A stretch of DNA of 64,000 nt, taken from assembly GCA_965224215.1 (NCBI GenBank), contig CBDCYS010000022.1:1-64000 (forward strand), written 5' to 3'. Below, piece after piece: positions 17,187-25,654 of this stretch (its first letter is position 1; every line of letters starts with the position of its first letter). A program made the translations under genes and the position numbers. The notes under the pieces are model-generated. The model was given only the letters and a program-made list of their open reading frames with translations, made no database searches and was not told the origin of the DNA. The stretch is from CBDCYS01 sp965224215. GTDB lineage: Bacteria; Acidobacteriota; Terriglobia; Bryobacterales; UBA6623.

Positions 17187-17482
17187 CTGCTCTGAGCATT
17201 GCCTTGATCATAGTTGGACTGTTTTTCCTTGCTGTTGCCGCGATCGGAATGGTCCGCCTGCCCGACGTATACACACGCTCGCATGCCGTCGCGCTTACCG
17301 ATTCGCTGGGGGCCTTCTTTCTCCTGACCGGATTGGCGCTGCACCAGGGCTTGAGCACGAACTTAGTTCGAATCCTAGTGGTTTTGGCGATTCTGTACCT
17401 ACTCAATCCCGTCATCAGCCACGCGACGGTCCGCGCGGCACTTCGTTCGGGAGTGAAGCCCTGGGGTGAGGATCGACGATGA
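17183..17482 (+). CDS. mrpG: Mrp-type antiporter subunit G
   Basis: A 99-residue MnhG/MrpG (PhaG) membrane protein. The family pattern FFLAVAAIGMVRLPDVYTRSHAVALTDSLGAFF is clear, with three helices and a short charged tail (SGVKPWGEDRR). Small structural subunit of the membrane arm. Starts within an ATGA overlap with mrpF and overlaps the next gene by four bases. Confidence 0.93.
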   Translation: MTALSIALIIVGLFFLAVAAIGMVRLPDVYTRSHAVALTDSLGAFFLLTGLALHQGLSTNLVRILVVLAILYLLNPVISHATVRAALRSGVKPWGEDRR

Positions 17483-18009
17483 CGTATTCGTTTGAACTAC
17501 CTTTGCTGATCCTGCTGATCCTGACAGCCGGCGGAGCAATCGTTGTCAAGGACCTCTTGAGCTCCGTGCTCATCTTGGGGTCGTATAGCTTCTTTCTCGC
17601 GCTCGTCTGGGCATGGCTCGGAGCTGTCGACGTGGCCTTTGTCGAGGCAGTCGTGGGAGCCGGTTTGGCGACTGTGTTCTTTGTTCTTACTCTGTATGGG
17701 ATCGACCCGCGGGACACTCTGATTCGACGTACGCCGCCACCGATCGCCGCGCTCGTGGGTCTGCCCTTGCTTGGTCTGCTCTTGCTCTACGCGGCCAACG
17801 ATCTCCCCGCTTTCGGCGATCCGGCATCACCCGCTAGTACGCACGTGTCGCCCTTCTATCTTGAGAACAGCCTCGCCGACACCCGAACTCCGAATGTTGT
17901 CACCGCAGTTCTCATGGACTACCGAGCCCTCGACACTCTCATGGAGACCGTCGTGATCTATACCGCCGGTATTGCCTGCTGGTTGTTGCTGAGGAGAGAC
18001 GACAAGTGA
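17479..18009 (+). CDS. MbhD-MbhE fusion (MrpA C-terminal-like subunit)
   Basis: A 176-residue membrane protein. The first half is an MbhD/DUF4040 domain (LILTAGGAIVVKDLLSSVLILGSYSFFLALVWAWLGAVDVAFVEAVVGAGLATVFF, with the conserved buried Glu in VAFVEAVVGAG). The second half carries the MbhE signature NVVTAVLMDYRALDTLMETVVIYTAGIACWLLL. In bacterial Mrp complexes these two domains are the C-terminal end of the large MrpA protein; here they are a free-standing gene, as in archaeal Mbh clusters, while the NuoL-like part of MrpA is probably the separate gene at 20321. Overlaps both neighbours by four bases. Confidence 0.85.
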   Translation: MTYSFELPLLILLILTAGGAIVVKDLLSSVLILGSYSFFLALVWAWLGAVDVAFVEAVVGAGLATVFFVLTLYGIDPRDTLIRRTPPPIAALVGLPLLGLLLLYAANDLPAFGDPASPASTHVSPFYLENSLADTRTPNVVTAVLMDYRALDTLMETVVIYTAGIACWLLLRRDDK

Positions 18010-18458
18010 TCGAATCACGACACGACAGTGTCATCGTGCGTCAACTGAGTGGCGGGCTTATCCCGCTAGTACAGATCTTTGCGCTTTACATCCTCTTCTT
18101 CGGCCAGTACGGCCCCGGCGGCGGTTTTGTAGGCGGCGTCATGCTGGGGACGAGTCTGATCCTGGGGATACTCGTGTTCGGCCCAACGGACCGGTCAACC
18201 ATCGTGGCAAAGCGAATCGCAGAAGCCGACGGCGTGGGATTGATAATCTTCGCGGCCGTCGGAGGACTGTGTTTGATCGGTGGTGGTCAGTTCTTGAACT
18301 ACGCCGAGTTGGAAATACCGGGCCTGGCGGCACCAAGCCGGCGTTACGTGGGAATCCTATTGACGCAGATAGGCGTGGCCGTGGATATCGCGGTGACGGC
18401 GGTCTCGATCGTCTTCAGTCTGTCGGTCGTGAGCGGCAACGGAGATTCTCATGTTTGA
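18006..18458 (+). CDS. mrpB: Mrp-type antiporter subunit B
   Basis: A 150-residue MnhB/MrpB-domain protein (MbhF equivalent). Seen are the signature QLSGGLIPLVQIFALYILFFGQYGPGGGFVGGVMLGTSLILGILVFG and the C-terminal helix GILLTQIGVAVDIAVTAVSIVFSLS. Four membrane helices are expected. It follows the MbhD-MbhE fusion with an ATGA-type overlap (stop TGA within the start region) and overlaps mrpC by eight bases. Confidence 0.92.
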   Translation: MIESRHDSVIVRQLSGGLIPLVQIFALYILFFGQYGPGGGFVGGVMLGTSLILGILVFGPTDRSTIVAKRIAEADGVGLIIFAAVGGLCLIGGGQFLNYAELEIPGLAAPSRRYVGILLTQIGVAVDIAVTAVSIVFSLSVVSGNGDSHV

Positions 18459-18828
18459 ACTCGTGCAAGGCTGGCTACAGAGACCGAATTTCATCGCTTT
18501 TGTCATCTTGTTCTTATGGGGACTCTACATAACTGTCACTCATCACAATCTGTTGAAGAAACTTATTGGGCTCTACTTGGTTCAGACGAGTGTCATCTTC
18601 TTTCTCGTGACAACCAGTGCAAAGGACGGAGCGACGGTTCCCATTCTCACGGCCGGTGAAACTGCTGTCCAACCGGAGACCTACGTGAATCCTCTGCCTC
18701 ACGTTCTCACGCTTACCGCCATCGTCGTGCAGGTAGCGACACTCGGTGTCTCCCTCGCGTTAGTCGCCGGGATCTATAAGAAATACGGGAGCCTCGATGA
18801 GGATGAGATTCTAAAGAACTTGGAATGA
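18451..18828 (+). CDS. mrpC: Mrp-type antiporter subunit C (NuoK-like)
   Basis: A 125-residue MnhC/MrpC protein, homologous to NuoK. Features are THHNLLKKLIGLYLVQTSVIFFLV and the conserved PLPHVLTLTAIVVQVATLGVSLALV. NuoK-like subunits form part of the proton path next to the large antiporter subunits. An AGGAG-like element is absent because the gene is coupled to mrpB by an overlap; its own stop overlaps the start of mrpD. Confidence 0.93.
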   Translation: MFELVQGWLQRPNFIAFVILFLWGLYITVTHHNLLKKLIGLYLVQTSVIFFLVTTSAKDGATVPILTAGETAVQPETYVNPLPHVLTLTAIVVQVATLGVSLALVAGIYKKYGSLDEDEILKNLE

Positions 18829-20294
18829 GCGATCACCTTCCCATATTCGTGTTTCTCGTTCCGTTCCTGGCGGCGATTTGCATGCCGCTTGTCGGCTTGA
18901 GTAATCCGCGCCGTTGCCGTCCCGTGGCTCTGACGGCTCTTGGGGCCATGTTCCTTCTGTCCATGGCCACTCTTTGGAAAATCTTGGGGCACGGCGAGAT
19001 GCGATACGCTTTCAGCGGATGGGCGCCCCCCACCGGCATCGAATGGGTCGCCGACGAGATTGCGGGGATCATGGTGGTGGTCCTTAGCGCGCTCGCGTTT
19101 CTTTCTCTCCTCCACAGCCACGACGAAGCAGGCACCGAGTTGGGAAACCGCACGGTTCCCTACTACGCGATCCTTTTGACCCTGGTGTCGGGTTTGACCG
19201 GCATCGTTTTCGCCGGAGACATTTTCAACATATTTGTCTTCCTCGAAATAGCGGCGCTGTCCGGATACGCGCTGGTGGGCGTTCCGGGCGGGCGGGCGCT
19301 GGTTTCGGCTTTCCGCTATCTGATCATGGGCGCGTTGGGCGCCTCGTTCTACTTGCTTGGCGTGAGCTACCTCTATGCGGCGACGGGCACCCTCAATATG
19401 GCCGACCTCGCGCAACGCGTGCCGGATCTACTCAGTTCCAAGGCGGTGATCGGCGGCCTGAGTTTCATGTTCATCGGCCTTGGCATCAAGATGGCGCTGA
19501 TACCGTTGCACGGTTGGTTACCGGACGCTTATACGGATGCACCCGATTCAGTTTCGCCGCTTTTGGCGGGGCTCGTTACCAAGGTCGCGGCACTTGCCTG
19601 GATTCGCATTCTGTACGGAGTATTGGCGGCGGGCAGCAGCGACCGGTCTCTTGAGATTATCGGGCTGCTATGGATCGTCGGCGCCCTTGCGGCCGTGGCT
19701 GGGTCCCTTCTCGCACTAACCCAGCAGGACTTAAGACGAAGATTTGCCTATGGCGGCCTGGCCCACATCGGACTCGTGCTTGTCGGTGTGGGCCAAGGCA
19801 ATCAGACAGGCGTAGCCGGCGGTTTGTTCTACCTGATCAATGACGCCGTGATGCAATGCTTGCTGTTCATCTTGGTAGGCACCGTCGGTAGCCGCTACGG
19901 AGCCCGAACTCTCCAAGATCTCGGACGTATGCGGTTACCGACGCCCTGGGTCATTACCGGGTTCGTCGTGGCGGCCATTTCGATGATCGGCCTGCCTCCA
20001 ACCGGTGGTTTCTTCGGCAAGTGGTACATCGTCCTTGGCGCGATCGAGAAGGAGAACTACGTGGCTGTAGCTGCCGTACTTCTCACCACGCTGCTGACGA
20101 TGGCGTATTTCATACAAGTCCTCGATCGCTTGCTTCGGGACGGCGAAACGGACCCGCGTTCTGGCGTGGTCGAAACGCCTCTGCAACTCCGCTTGAGCGC
20201 CGGGGTATTGTCGGCAGCCATCATCGGCCTGGGGCTCTGGAGTGATCGAGTCGTTCAGGTGTTGCTGCATGCGACGAGTAAACTGGGACTGTGA
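18825..20294 (+). CDS. mrpD: Mrp-type antiporter subunit D (large antiporter-like subunit)
   Basis: A 489-residue Proton_antipo_M (PF00361-type) protein with about 14 membrane helices. The TM5 glutamate lies in IFNIFVFLEIAALSGYALVGV, the conserved lysine region in GLGIKMALIPLHGWLPDAYTDAPDSVSPLLAGLVTKVAALAWIRILYGV, and a further lysine-type site in GFFGKWYIVLGAIEK. It is the MrpD/MbhH/NuoN-like subunit that carries one ion-translocation channel. It sits between mrpC (four-base overlap) and the NuoL-like gene (26-base gap). Confidence 0.93.
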   Translation: MSDHLPIFVFLVPFLAAICMPLVGLSNPRRCRPVALTALGAMFLLSMATLWKILGHGEMRYAFSGWAPPTGIEWVADEIAGIMVVVLSALAFLSLLHSHDEAGTELGNRTVPYYAILLTLVSGLTGIVFAGDIFNIFVFLEIAALSGYALVGVPGGRALVSAFRYLIMGALGASFYLLGVSYLYAATGTLNMADLAQRVPDLLSSKAVIGGLSFMFIGLGIKMALIPLHGWLPDAYTDAPDSVSPLLAGLVTKVAALAWIRILYGVLAAGSSDRSLEIIGLLWIVGALAAVAGSLLALTQQDLRRRFAYGGLAHIGLVLVGVGQGNQTGVAGGLFYLINDAVMQCLLFILVGTVGSRYGARTLQDLGRMRLPTPWVITGFVVAAISMIGLPPTGGFFGKWYIVLGAIEKENYVAVAAVLLTTLLTMAYFIQVLDRLLRDGETDPRSGVVETPLQLRLSAGVLSAAIIGLGLWSDRVVQVLLHATSKLGL

Positions 20295-20320
20295 GCGCGG
20301 AATAGCGGGACTGATATAGC

Positions 20321-22501
20321 ATGTCGATCTTCATTCTCATTCCGCTGCTGCCACTGATGGCGTTTCTAACCCTCGCGCTCAGCGGGAACCGCCTCGGGCC
20401 GGCAAGTCACCGTATAGGGATTCCCGCCGTCGGCCTGTCGCTTGGGTTTTCGGTGGCGGCGCTGGTCAGTGTATCGACCGGAGGGCCGATCTCTATCTCG
20501 CTTTACCGACTGATCGAAGCAGGGAACCTTGTTGTTGACCTCGACCTCTACATCGACCAGCTCACCGTGTTGTTGCTGGTCTTGGTTACGGGGGTGAGTT
20601 TCGTCGTCCATGTCTATTCATCGCGGTACATGATCGGGGATCCGAGCTACCGGCGGTTCTTTGCGGTTACGACGCTCTTCACTTTCGCGATGGTGACGCT
20701 GGTCATGAGCAACAACCTGTTGATGACCTACATGCTTTGGGAGATCATGGGCATCTGCTCCTATCTGCTGATTTCTCACGAGGCCCACAGAAAAGCAGCA
20801 GGCAAGGCCGCCACGAAGGCCTTTCTCACGAACGCTGTCGCGGACGTCGGCTTCGGGTTCGGCGTAGTCCTGACGTTTGCCACCTACGGAACCCTCGACA
20901 TTCAGCAAATTCTAGCGGCGGCCCCGAGTATCAGCGGTCAGAGCACGAATCTCCTGGGCTGGCTCGGCTCGGAGCTGATGATCGAAACCAACACCCTGCT
21001 TACGCTGCTTCTATTCGCCGGTGCAGTGGGTAAATCCGCGCAGGTACCGCTCCATATCTGGCTACCTTTCGCCATGGAAGCTCCGACACCCGTCTCGGCC
21101 TTGATCCATGCCGCCACGATGGTGAACGCCGGTCCTTTTCTCCTAGTTCGACTCAGCCCGATGCTCGTACTTGCTCCCACGACCATGGTCGTCATTGCCG
21201 TGGTCGGTGGAACGACAGCGATCTACGGCGCGCTGGTGTCGCTCACCCAGACGGACATCAAGAAGCTCCTGGCGTACTCAACCATCAGCCAGATCGGCTT
21301 CATGATCTTCGCTTGTGGCGTTGGGGCGTTCGTTGCTGCCGTCTTCCATCTGTTGGCGCACGGGTTTCTGAAAGGCTTCCTGTTTCTTTCCACGGGGAAC
21401 GCGCTACGCGCCGTGGCGTCTCACGGGCACGGCGAAAGCCACGCTTTAACCGGCTCGCGCGCGCTACGTCTCTCGTCACCCCTGTCCGTGGGCGCGTTGC
21501 TGCTAGCGTGCATCCCGCCGCTGATTCTTTTCGCGGGCCCGTACGAACGGCTGTGGGCCGCTCACGACCTGCCTTCCGCGCGGGCGGCTTTCTGGTTGAT
21601 CGGCCTGGCAACGGTCTTCTTCACGGCAATTTACGTCTTCCGGGGAGTCGTTTCTCTGTTTGAGCAGCGGTTTGCTGTTCGCGACGCCGCGACCGGCGCG
21701 CTAGTCAACATTCAGCCGCGCCTGCTGTCAGCCGCGCATGTGCCCGGACTGGTGCTCGGAGGAGTTGTGGGCAGCGCCGTCCTGATGCTGCTGTGGTCCT
21801 GGCTTGCTGCGTTCCTAACCCCGGCCGTCGCGGCCTCGCGGCTTGCCTCGGCCGACAGCGAGCATGCGGACATCCTTTCGCCGTGGCTTCTGGCGCCACT
21901 TGCCGCAGCCGTTGGCGGGTGGCTTGTTGGCTATCTTCTCCACGTCAAATCAGACCTCGCTATGTTTGCGCGGTCGGACTGGATGAAGACGCTGTACGTC
22001 GCTCTTCTCAACAAGCTCTATTTCGACGAGATTTATGACACCTATCTCGTTCAACCGGTAGTCCGTCTCGTGGGCTGGCTCTTGCGGGTGGTTGACCTCA
22101 AGGGAATCAATTCCGCTGTTCACGGCGTAGGCATGGCGGCACTCTGGTTTGCGCGGGGAATTAGAAGCATCCTCGAAGTACACACTGTCGAACGCGTGAG
22201 CACTGGTATGGGGAAGGCTGTACTCATTCTCTCCGGCTGGCTCTGGGGAACCATCGAGGCCCGCGGTGTGGAGCGCGTCGTCGAGGGGAGCGCTCGGTCC
22301 TCGTTGCGCCTTTCCTCATGGCTCTGGAGGGTCGTAGACCGCCGCGCCACGGATCAAGCTCTCGAAGGCATCGGCCGGCTTGCTGACGAAACCGGCCTCG
22401 CGCTGCAGAAGATCGAACCACGGACGTTGCAGCACCATTTCTTGTTAGTCGTCTCTTGGCTGGTGTTGGCCATCGGACTCTCGTATTGGTTCTTGCTATG
22501 A
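20321..22501 (+). CDS. NuoL-like large antiporter subunit (MrpA N-terminal/DabB-like)
   Basis: A 726-residue NuoL-family protein. It has the N-terminal NuoL/NuoF5 domain (IDQLTVLLLVLVTGVSFVVHVYSSRYM), the TM5 glutamate in MTYMLWEIMGICSYLLISHE, lysines in GKSAQVPLHIWLPFAMEAPTPVSALIHAATMVNAGPFLL, and QTDIKKLLAYSTISQIGFM. The C-terminus from about residue 560 includes MFARSDWMKTLYVALLNKLYFDEIYDTYLV, typical of NuoL with its lateral helix, and then two similar amphipathic stretches around RGVERVVEG and RRATDQALEG before a last helix. It may serve as the DabB partner of DabA or as the missing N-terminal part of MrpA; the operon supports either. It is longer than ordinary DabB (about 550). Confidence 0.9.
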   Translation: MSIFILIPLLPLMAFLTLALSGNRLGPASHRIGIPAVGLSLGFSVAALVSVSTGGPISISLYRLIEAGNLVVDLDLYIDQLTVLLLVLVTGVSFVVHVYSSRYMIGDPSYRRFFAVTTLFTFAMVTLVMSNNLLMTYMLWEIMGICSYLLISHEAHRKAAGKAATKAFLTNAVADVGFGFGVVLTFATYGTLDIQQILAAAPSISGQSTNLLGWLGSELMIETNTLLTLLLFAGAVGKSAQVPLHIWLPFAMEAPTPVSALIHAATMVNAGPFLLVRLSPMLVLAPTTMVVIAVVGGTTAIYGALVSLTQTDIKKLLAYSTISQIGFMIFACGVGAFVAAVFHLLAHGFLKGFLFLSTGNALRAVASHGHGESHALTGSRALRLSSPLSVGALLLACIPPLILFAGPYERLWAAHDLPSARAAFWLIGLATVFFTAIYVFRGVVSLFEQRFAVRDAATGALVNIQPRLLSAAHVPGLVLGGVVGSAVLMLLWSWLAAFLTPAVAASRLASADSEHADILSPWLLAPLAAAVGGWLVGYLLHVKSDLAMFARSDWMKTLYVALLNKLYFDEIYDTYLVQPVVRLVGWLLRVVDLKGINSAVHGVGMAALWFARGIRSILEVHTVERVSTGMGKAVLILSGWLWGTIEARGVERVVEGSARSSLRLSSWLWRVVDRRATDQALEGIGRLADETGLALQKIEPRTLQHHFLLVVSWLVLAIGLSYWFLL

Positions 22502-22589
22502 GGTCGCCTATGAAATTGATAGGCCACAATGGCCTCAAGCAACGCCAGTACTCTGGACACTCAACCCCACCATCCTTTGGCCCGCGAAG

Positions 22590-24098
22590 GTGCCTGTTAT
22601 GAGCTTAGTCTTTACCGATCACCTTATTAGCTGGATGATTGCCGTCCCGTTCCTAACCATAGGCGTGCTCCTGTTTATGCGCAGCGACCAGTGGGTTCGG
22701 CGCGTCGCGCTCGCCGGGACTCTGATCAACCTCGGACTGACAGGCGTGCTCTGGTCGGGATTCGACTTGTCCAAGAAAGGCATGCAGTTCGTCGAGCGGT
22801 CCGAATGGATGACGACGTTCAATATCGAATATGCGGTCGGGGTGGACGGGATCAGTATTCTGCTGGTATTGCTTACCACGCTGCTTATGCCCCTCTGCGT
22901 CTTAGCGTCGTGGAAGGTAATTGATACGAGGGTCAAGGCCTTCATGGGACTGGTCCTTCTCGTCGAAGGCGCCATGATTGTCGTTTTCACTGCCTTGGAC
23001 ATGTTCCTCTTCTTCATGTTGTGGGAAGTCACGATGATTCCCATGTACTTCATGATCATCCTGTGGGGCGGGCCGGACCGCATTGCCGCCGGAATCAAGT
23101 TTATTTTGTATAGCTTGACGGGCAGTCTTCTCCTCCTAGTAGGAATTCTTGGACTGTACCTCGAGGGCGGGCATTCCTTTGACATGCTGCATCTAGCGCG
23201 GCAGAGCTATCCTACCGACACCCAGGAGTGGATCTTCCTCGCTTTTCTGCTTGCCTTCGCCATCAAGCTTCCGATGGTTCCGTTTCATTCCTGGCTTCCC
23301 GACGCCCACTCCGAGGCACCGACGGCCGGCAGCGTCATTCTGGCGGGTGTGCTTTTGAAGATGGGAGGCTACGGGTTCTTGCGCTTCTGCCTTCCGATCC
23401 TGCCGGACGCCTGTGCGCGCTTCGGCCCTGTCGTTCTGTGGTTTTCGGTCGCGGCTATTCTTTACGGTGGATGCCTCGCGCTCGCCCAGTCGGACATCAA
23501 GAAGCTGGTCGCCTACTCTTCCATCTCGCACATGGGCTTCGTCACGCTGGGCATCTTCGCCTTTAATAGCGAGGGCATCCAAGGGGCCGTCTTGCAGATG
23601 TTCAACCACGGCATTACGACCGGCGCGCTGTTCTTGGCCGTTGGAATGTTGTACGACCGGACGCACAGCCGCTTGATCTCAGACTATGGCGGCCTTCACA
23701 AACCGATGCCCCGGTTCGTTGTGTTCCTATCGATCTTCTCGGTCGCGTCCTTCGGTCTACCGGGAGCGTCGAACTTTATCGGTGAGTTCTTAGTACTGGT
23801 CGGTACCTCGTACACGAGTTTCGTGCGGGTCCTGCTGGCCATGGGCGGAATCGTTCTGGCGGCGGCCTACATGCTGTGGATGCTGCAACGCGTTATTCTC
23901 GGCGAGACGCCCAGCAAGATCGCGCTCCTTCCTGATCTGAGTGTCCGGGAAACAGCGACTCTCGTGCCGCTGGTCATCTTAGTTTTCCTCGTCGGTGTAT
24001 ACCCGGGCCCACTCATGGAGATGCTGGACGCCAGCGTTACCAATCTACTAGAGCAGACCAGAGTCGCTATCCCGGTCGAGGCAGCCGTGCTCGAATAA
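22590..24098 (+). CDS. NuoM-like large antiporter subunit
   Basis: A 502-residue NuoM-family protein. Visible are EYAVGVDGISILLVLLTTLLMPLCVLASW, the TM5 glutamate in MFLFFMLWEVTMIPMYFMIILWGG, and lysines in FAIKLPMVPFHSWLPDAHSEAPTAGSVILAGVLLKMGGYG and LAQSDIKKLVAYSSISHMGFV. It is the second complex-I-like antiporter subunit at the 3' end of the operon, 88 bases after the NuoL-like gene. No NuoB/C/D/H-type redox or quinone subunits are nearby, so this is not a complex I locus. NuoM-like partners also occur with NuoL-like ones in other DabA-linked clusters, but that comparison needs a search. Confidence 0.92.
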   Translation: MPVMSLVFTDHLISWMIAVPFLTIGVLLFMRSDQWVRRVALAGTLINLGLTGVLWSGFDLSKKGMQFVERSEWMTTFNIEYAVGVDGISILLVLLTTLLMPLCVLASWKVIDTRVKAFMGLVLLVEGAMIVVFTALDMFLFFMLWEVTMIPMYFMIILWGGPDRIAAGIKFILYSLTGSLLLLVGILGLYLEGGHSFDMLHLARQSYPTDTQEWIFLAFLLAFAIKLPMVPFHSWLPDAHSEAPTAGSVILAGVLLKMGGYGFLRFCLPILPDACARFGPVVLWFSVAAILYGGCLALAQSDIKKLVAYSSISHMGFVTLGIFAFNSEGIQGAVLQMFNHGITTGALFLAVGMLYDRTHSRLISDYGGLHKPMPRFVVFLSIFSVASFGLPGASNFIGEFLVLVGTSYTSFVRVLLAMGGIVLAAAYMLWMLQRVILGETPSKIALLPDLSVRETATLVPLVILVFLVGVYPGPLMEMLDASVTNLLEQTRVAIPVEAAVLE

Positions 24099-24294
24099 TC
24101 CGTCTGAAGGACCGTGAGTCCGGGCGAATACTCGAGGTCAGATGCAGTTATACCCTTTCCACAGTTTTCTTGAAAAGAGCTAAACGACGGGATAGTCTGT
24201 AGATTTGAAAATCCATAAGATGCAAGAGTTACGCGCTCAGGGAGCCTGCATATAGAAGCTTTCCGACCGATTCTGCGCGAGCACCAAGATACCG

Positions 24295-25077
24295 ATGACG
24301 TTTCACCCTCGCATCCTCAAAGCACCCTTGTTCTTTTTCATAGCCTCCGCGGTTGGGCTGCCCCAAGATTCTGGACGCCTGTCCGACGTCAATGCTCACG
24401 CTTGGTACATGTACTTCGGAGATCACCGTTTCACCGACAAAAGCCCTTGGGGACTGCATTTCGACGGCCAAGTGAGAAGACAGGGAATTGGACAAAAGTG
24501 GCAACAGCTCCTGATACGCCCCGGCATTAACTACGACTTGAGCGAGAACCTACAGGTCTCCTCCGGCTACGCTTTCATCAAGTCACACCCCTACGGAGAC
24601 GTCCCGGCTCCCCTCACGACTCCGGAGCACCGGCTATGGCAACAGTTGATCGTCAAGCATAAGGCGGGTCGTGTCGGCCTGACCCACCGCTACCGTCTTG
24701 AGCAGCGTTTTGTGGGAATCAAAGTGCCGAACGACAACGGCCAGGGAAGGCTTGACCGCTATGACTACCGCAACCGCTTCCGCTATTTTCTGAAAGGCGT
24801 CGTTCCGGTCGCGCGAGACACCCAAGGTCGCACTAAATATTACATCGGCATGTACAACGAGTTCATGTTGAATTTCGGCGCTGGATTGCGGAACAACATC
24901 TTCGACCAGAACCGGGCCTACGCCGCTTTCGGATTTCGGGTACCGAAACTCGGCAATGTCGAGGTAGGCTACCTGCAACAGACGGTGCAACAAGGCAACG
25001 GGCGCGTGATCGAGTACAACCATACGTTCCAAGTCGGGTTTTTCTCGACCGCGCCATTCAAGAGGGTCGACGACTAG
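24295..25077 (+). CDS. DUF2490 outer-membrane beta-barrel protein
   Basis: A 260-residue protein with a signal peptide (ILKAPLFFFIASAVGLPQD) and a beta-barrel built of alternating aromatic and charged strands: NAHAWYMYFGDHRF, KWQQLLIRPGINYDLSENLQVSSGYAF, EHRLWQQLIV, RVGLTHRYRLEQRF and YNEFMLNFGAG. This pattern is that of DUF2490 (YaiO/porin-like) proteins. The start at 24295 is about 196 bases after the NuoM-like gene, so it may belong to the same transcript or have its own promoter. Function is unknown; a role in the carbon system is only suggested by position. Confidence 0.75.
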   Translation: MTFHPRILKAPLFFFIASAVGLPQDSGRLSDVNAHAWYMYFGDHRFTDKSPWGLHFDGQVRRQGIGQKWQQLLIRPGINYDLSENLQVSSGYAFIKSHPYGDVPAPLTTPEHRLWQQLIVKHKAGRVGLTHRYRLEQRFVGIKVPNDNGQGRLDRYDYRNRFRYFLKGVVPVARDTQGRTKYYIGMYNEFMLNFGAGLRNNIFDQNRAYAAFGFRVPKLGNVEVGYLQQTVQQGNGRVIEYNHTFQVGFFSTAPFKRVDD

Positions 25078-25654
25078 TGTAATGCACCTAAATAACATAG
25101 GTTGGTTATCCACTTCATTCAGGTGACCCAAATACCTTCTGGTTTGGCTCGGGGTATCGGTGTTCCAGTTTTAAAGCCCTGAGCTCAGGCGAACAGGAGG
25201 TGATTAAGGTCCTCTTCGATGTGGCGAGAAAGGACATTCGTCATTCCGTAATAATCGTCGACGAGCCTGAGCTTCATCTACACCCCACACTCGCGTTCAA
25301 GCTCATAGAAACCTTGAAGAACATCGGAGATCACACCAACCAGTTCCTTTTTTTGACTCATTCGTCGGACTTGATCTCGACCTACTACTCCACCGGAGAC
25401 GTGTATTTCATAGATCAGAGTAGTGGCGCTCACAACCAAGCCCATCGACTTAGCGACATCAATGACAAGCACCATGAGGTCGCTTCCCTAATCGGTCAAA
25501 ATCTCGGGTTGTTCGCCGTAGGGAAAAAGATCGTGTTTGTAGAGGGTGAGGAGTCGAGCATTGACAGGCTGACGTATCAAAAGATCGCTCAAACGGTGAA
25601 TGCTGATATCAGAGTGATTCCAACCGGTTCAGTATTAAACATATTGGCCTTAAA

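Noticed and set aside
13364..24098. A respiratory complex I or hydrogenase (Mbh) operon
   Set aside because: No catalytic subunits (NuoB, C, D, H or NiFe hydrogenase) are present; only the ion-translocating arm and DabA.
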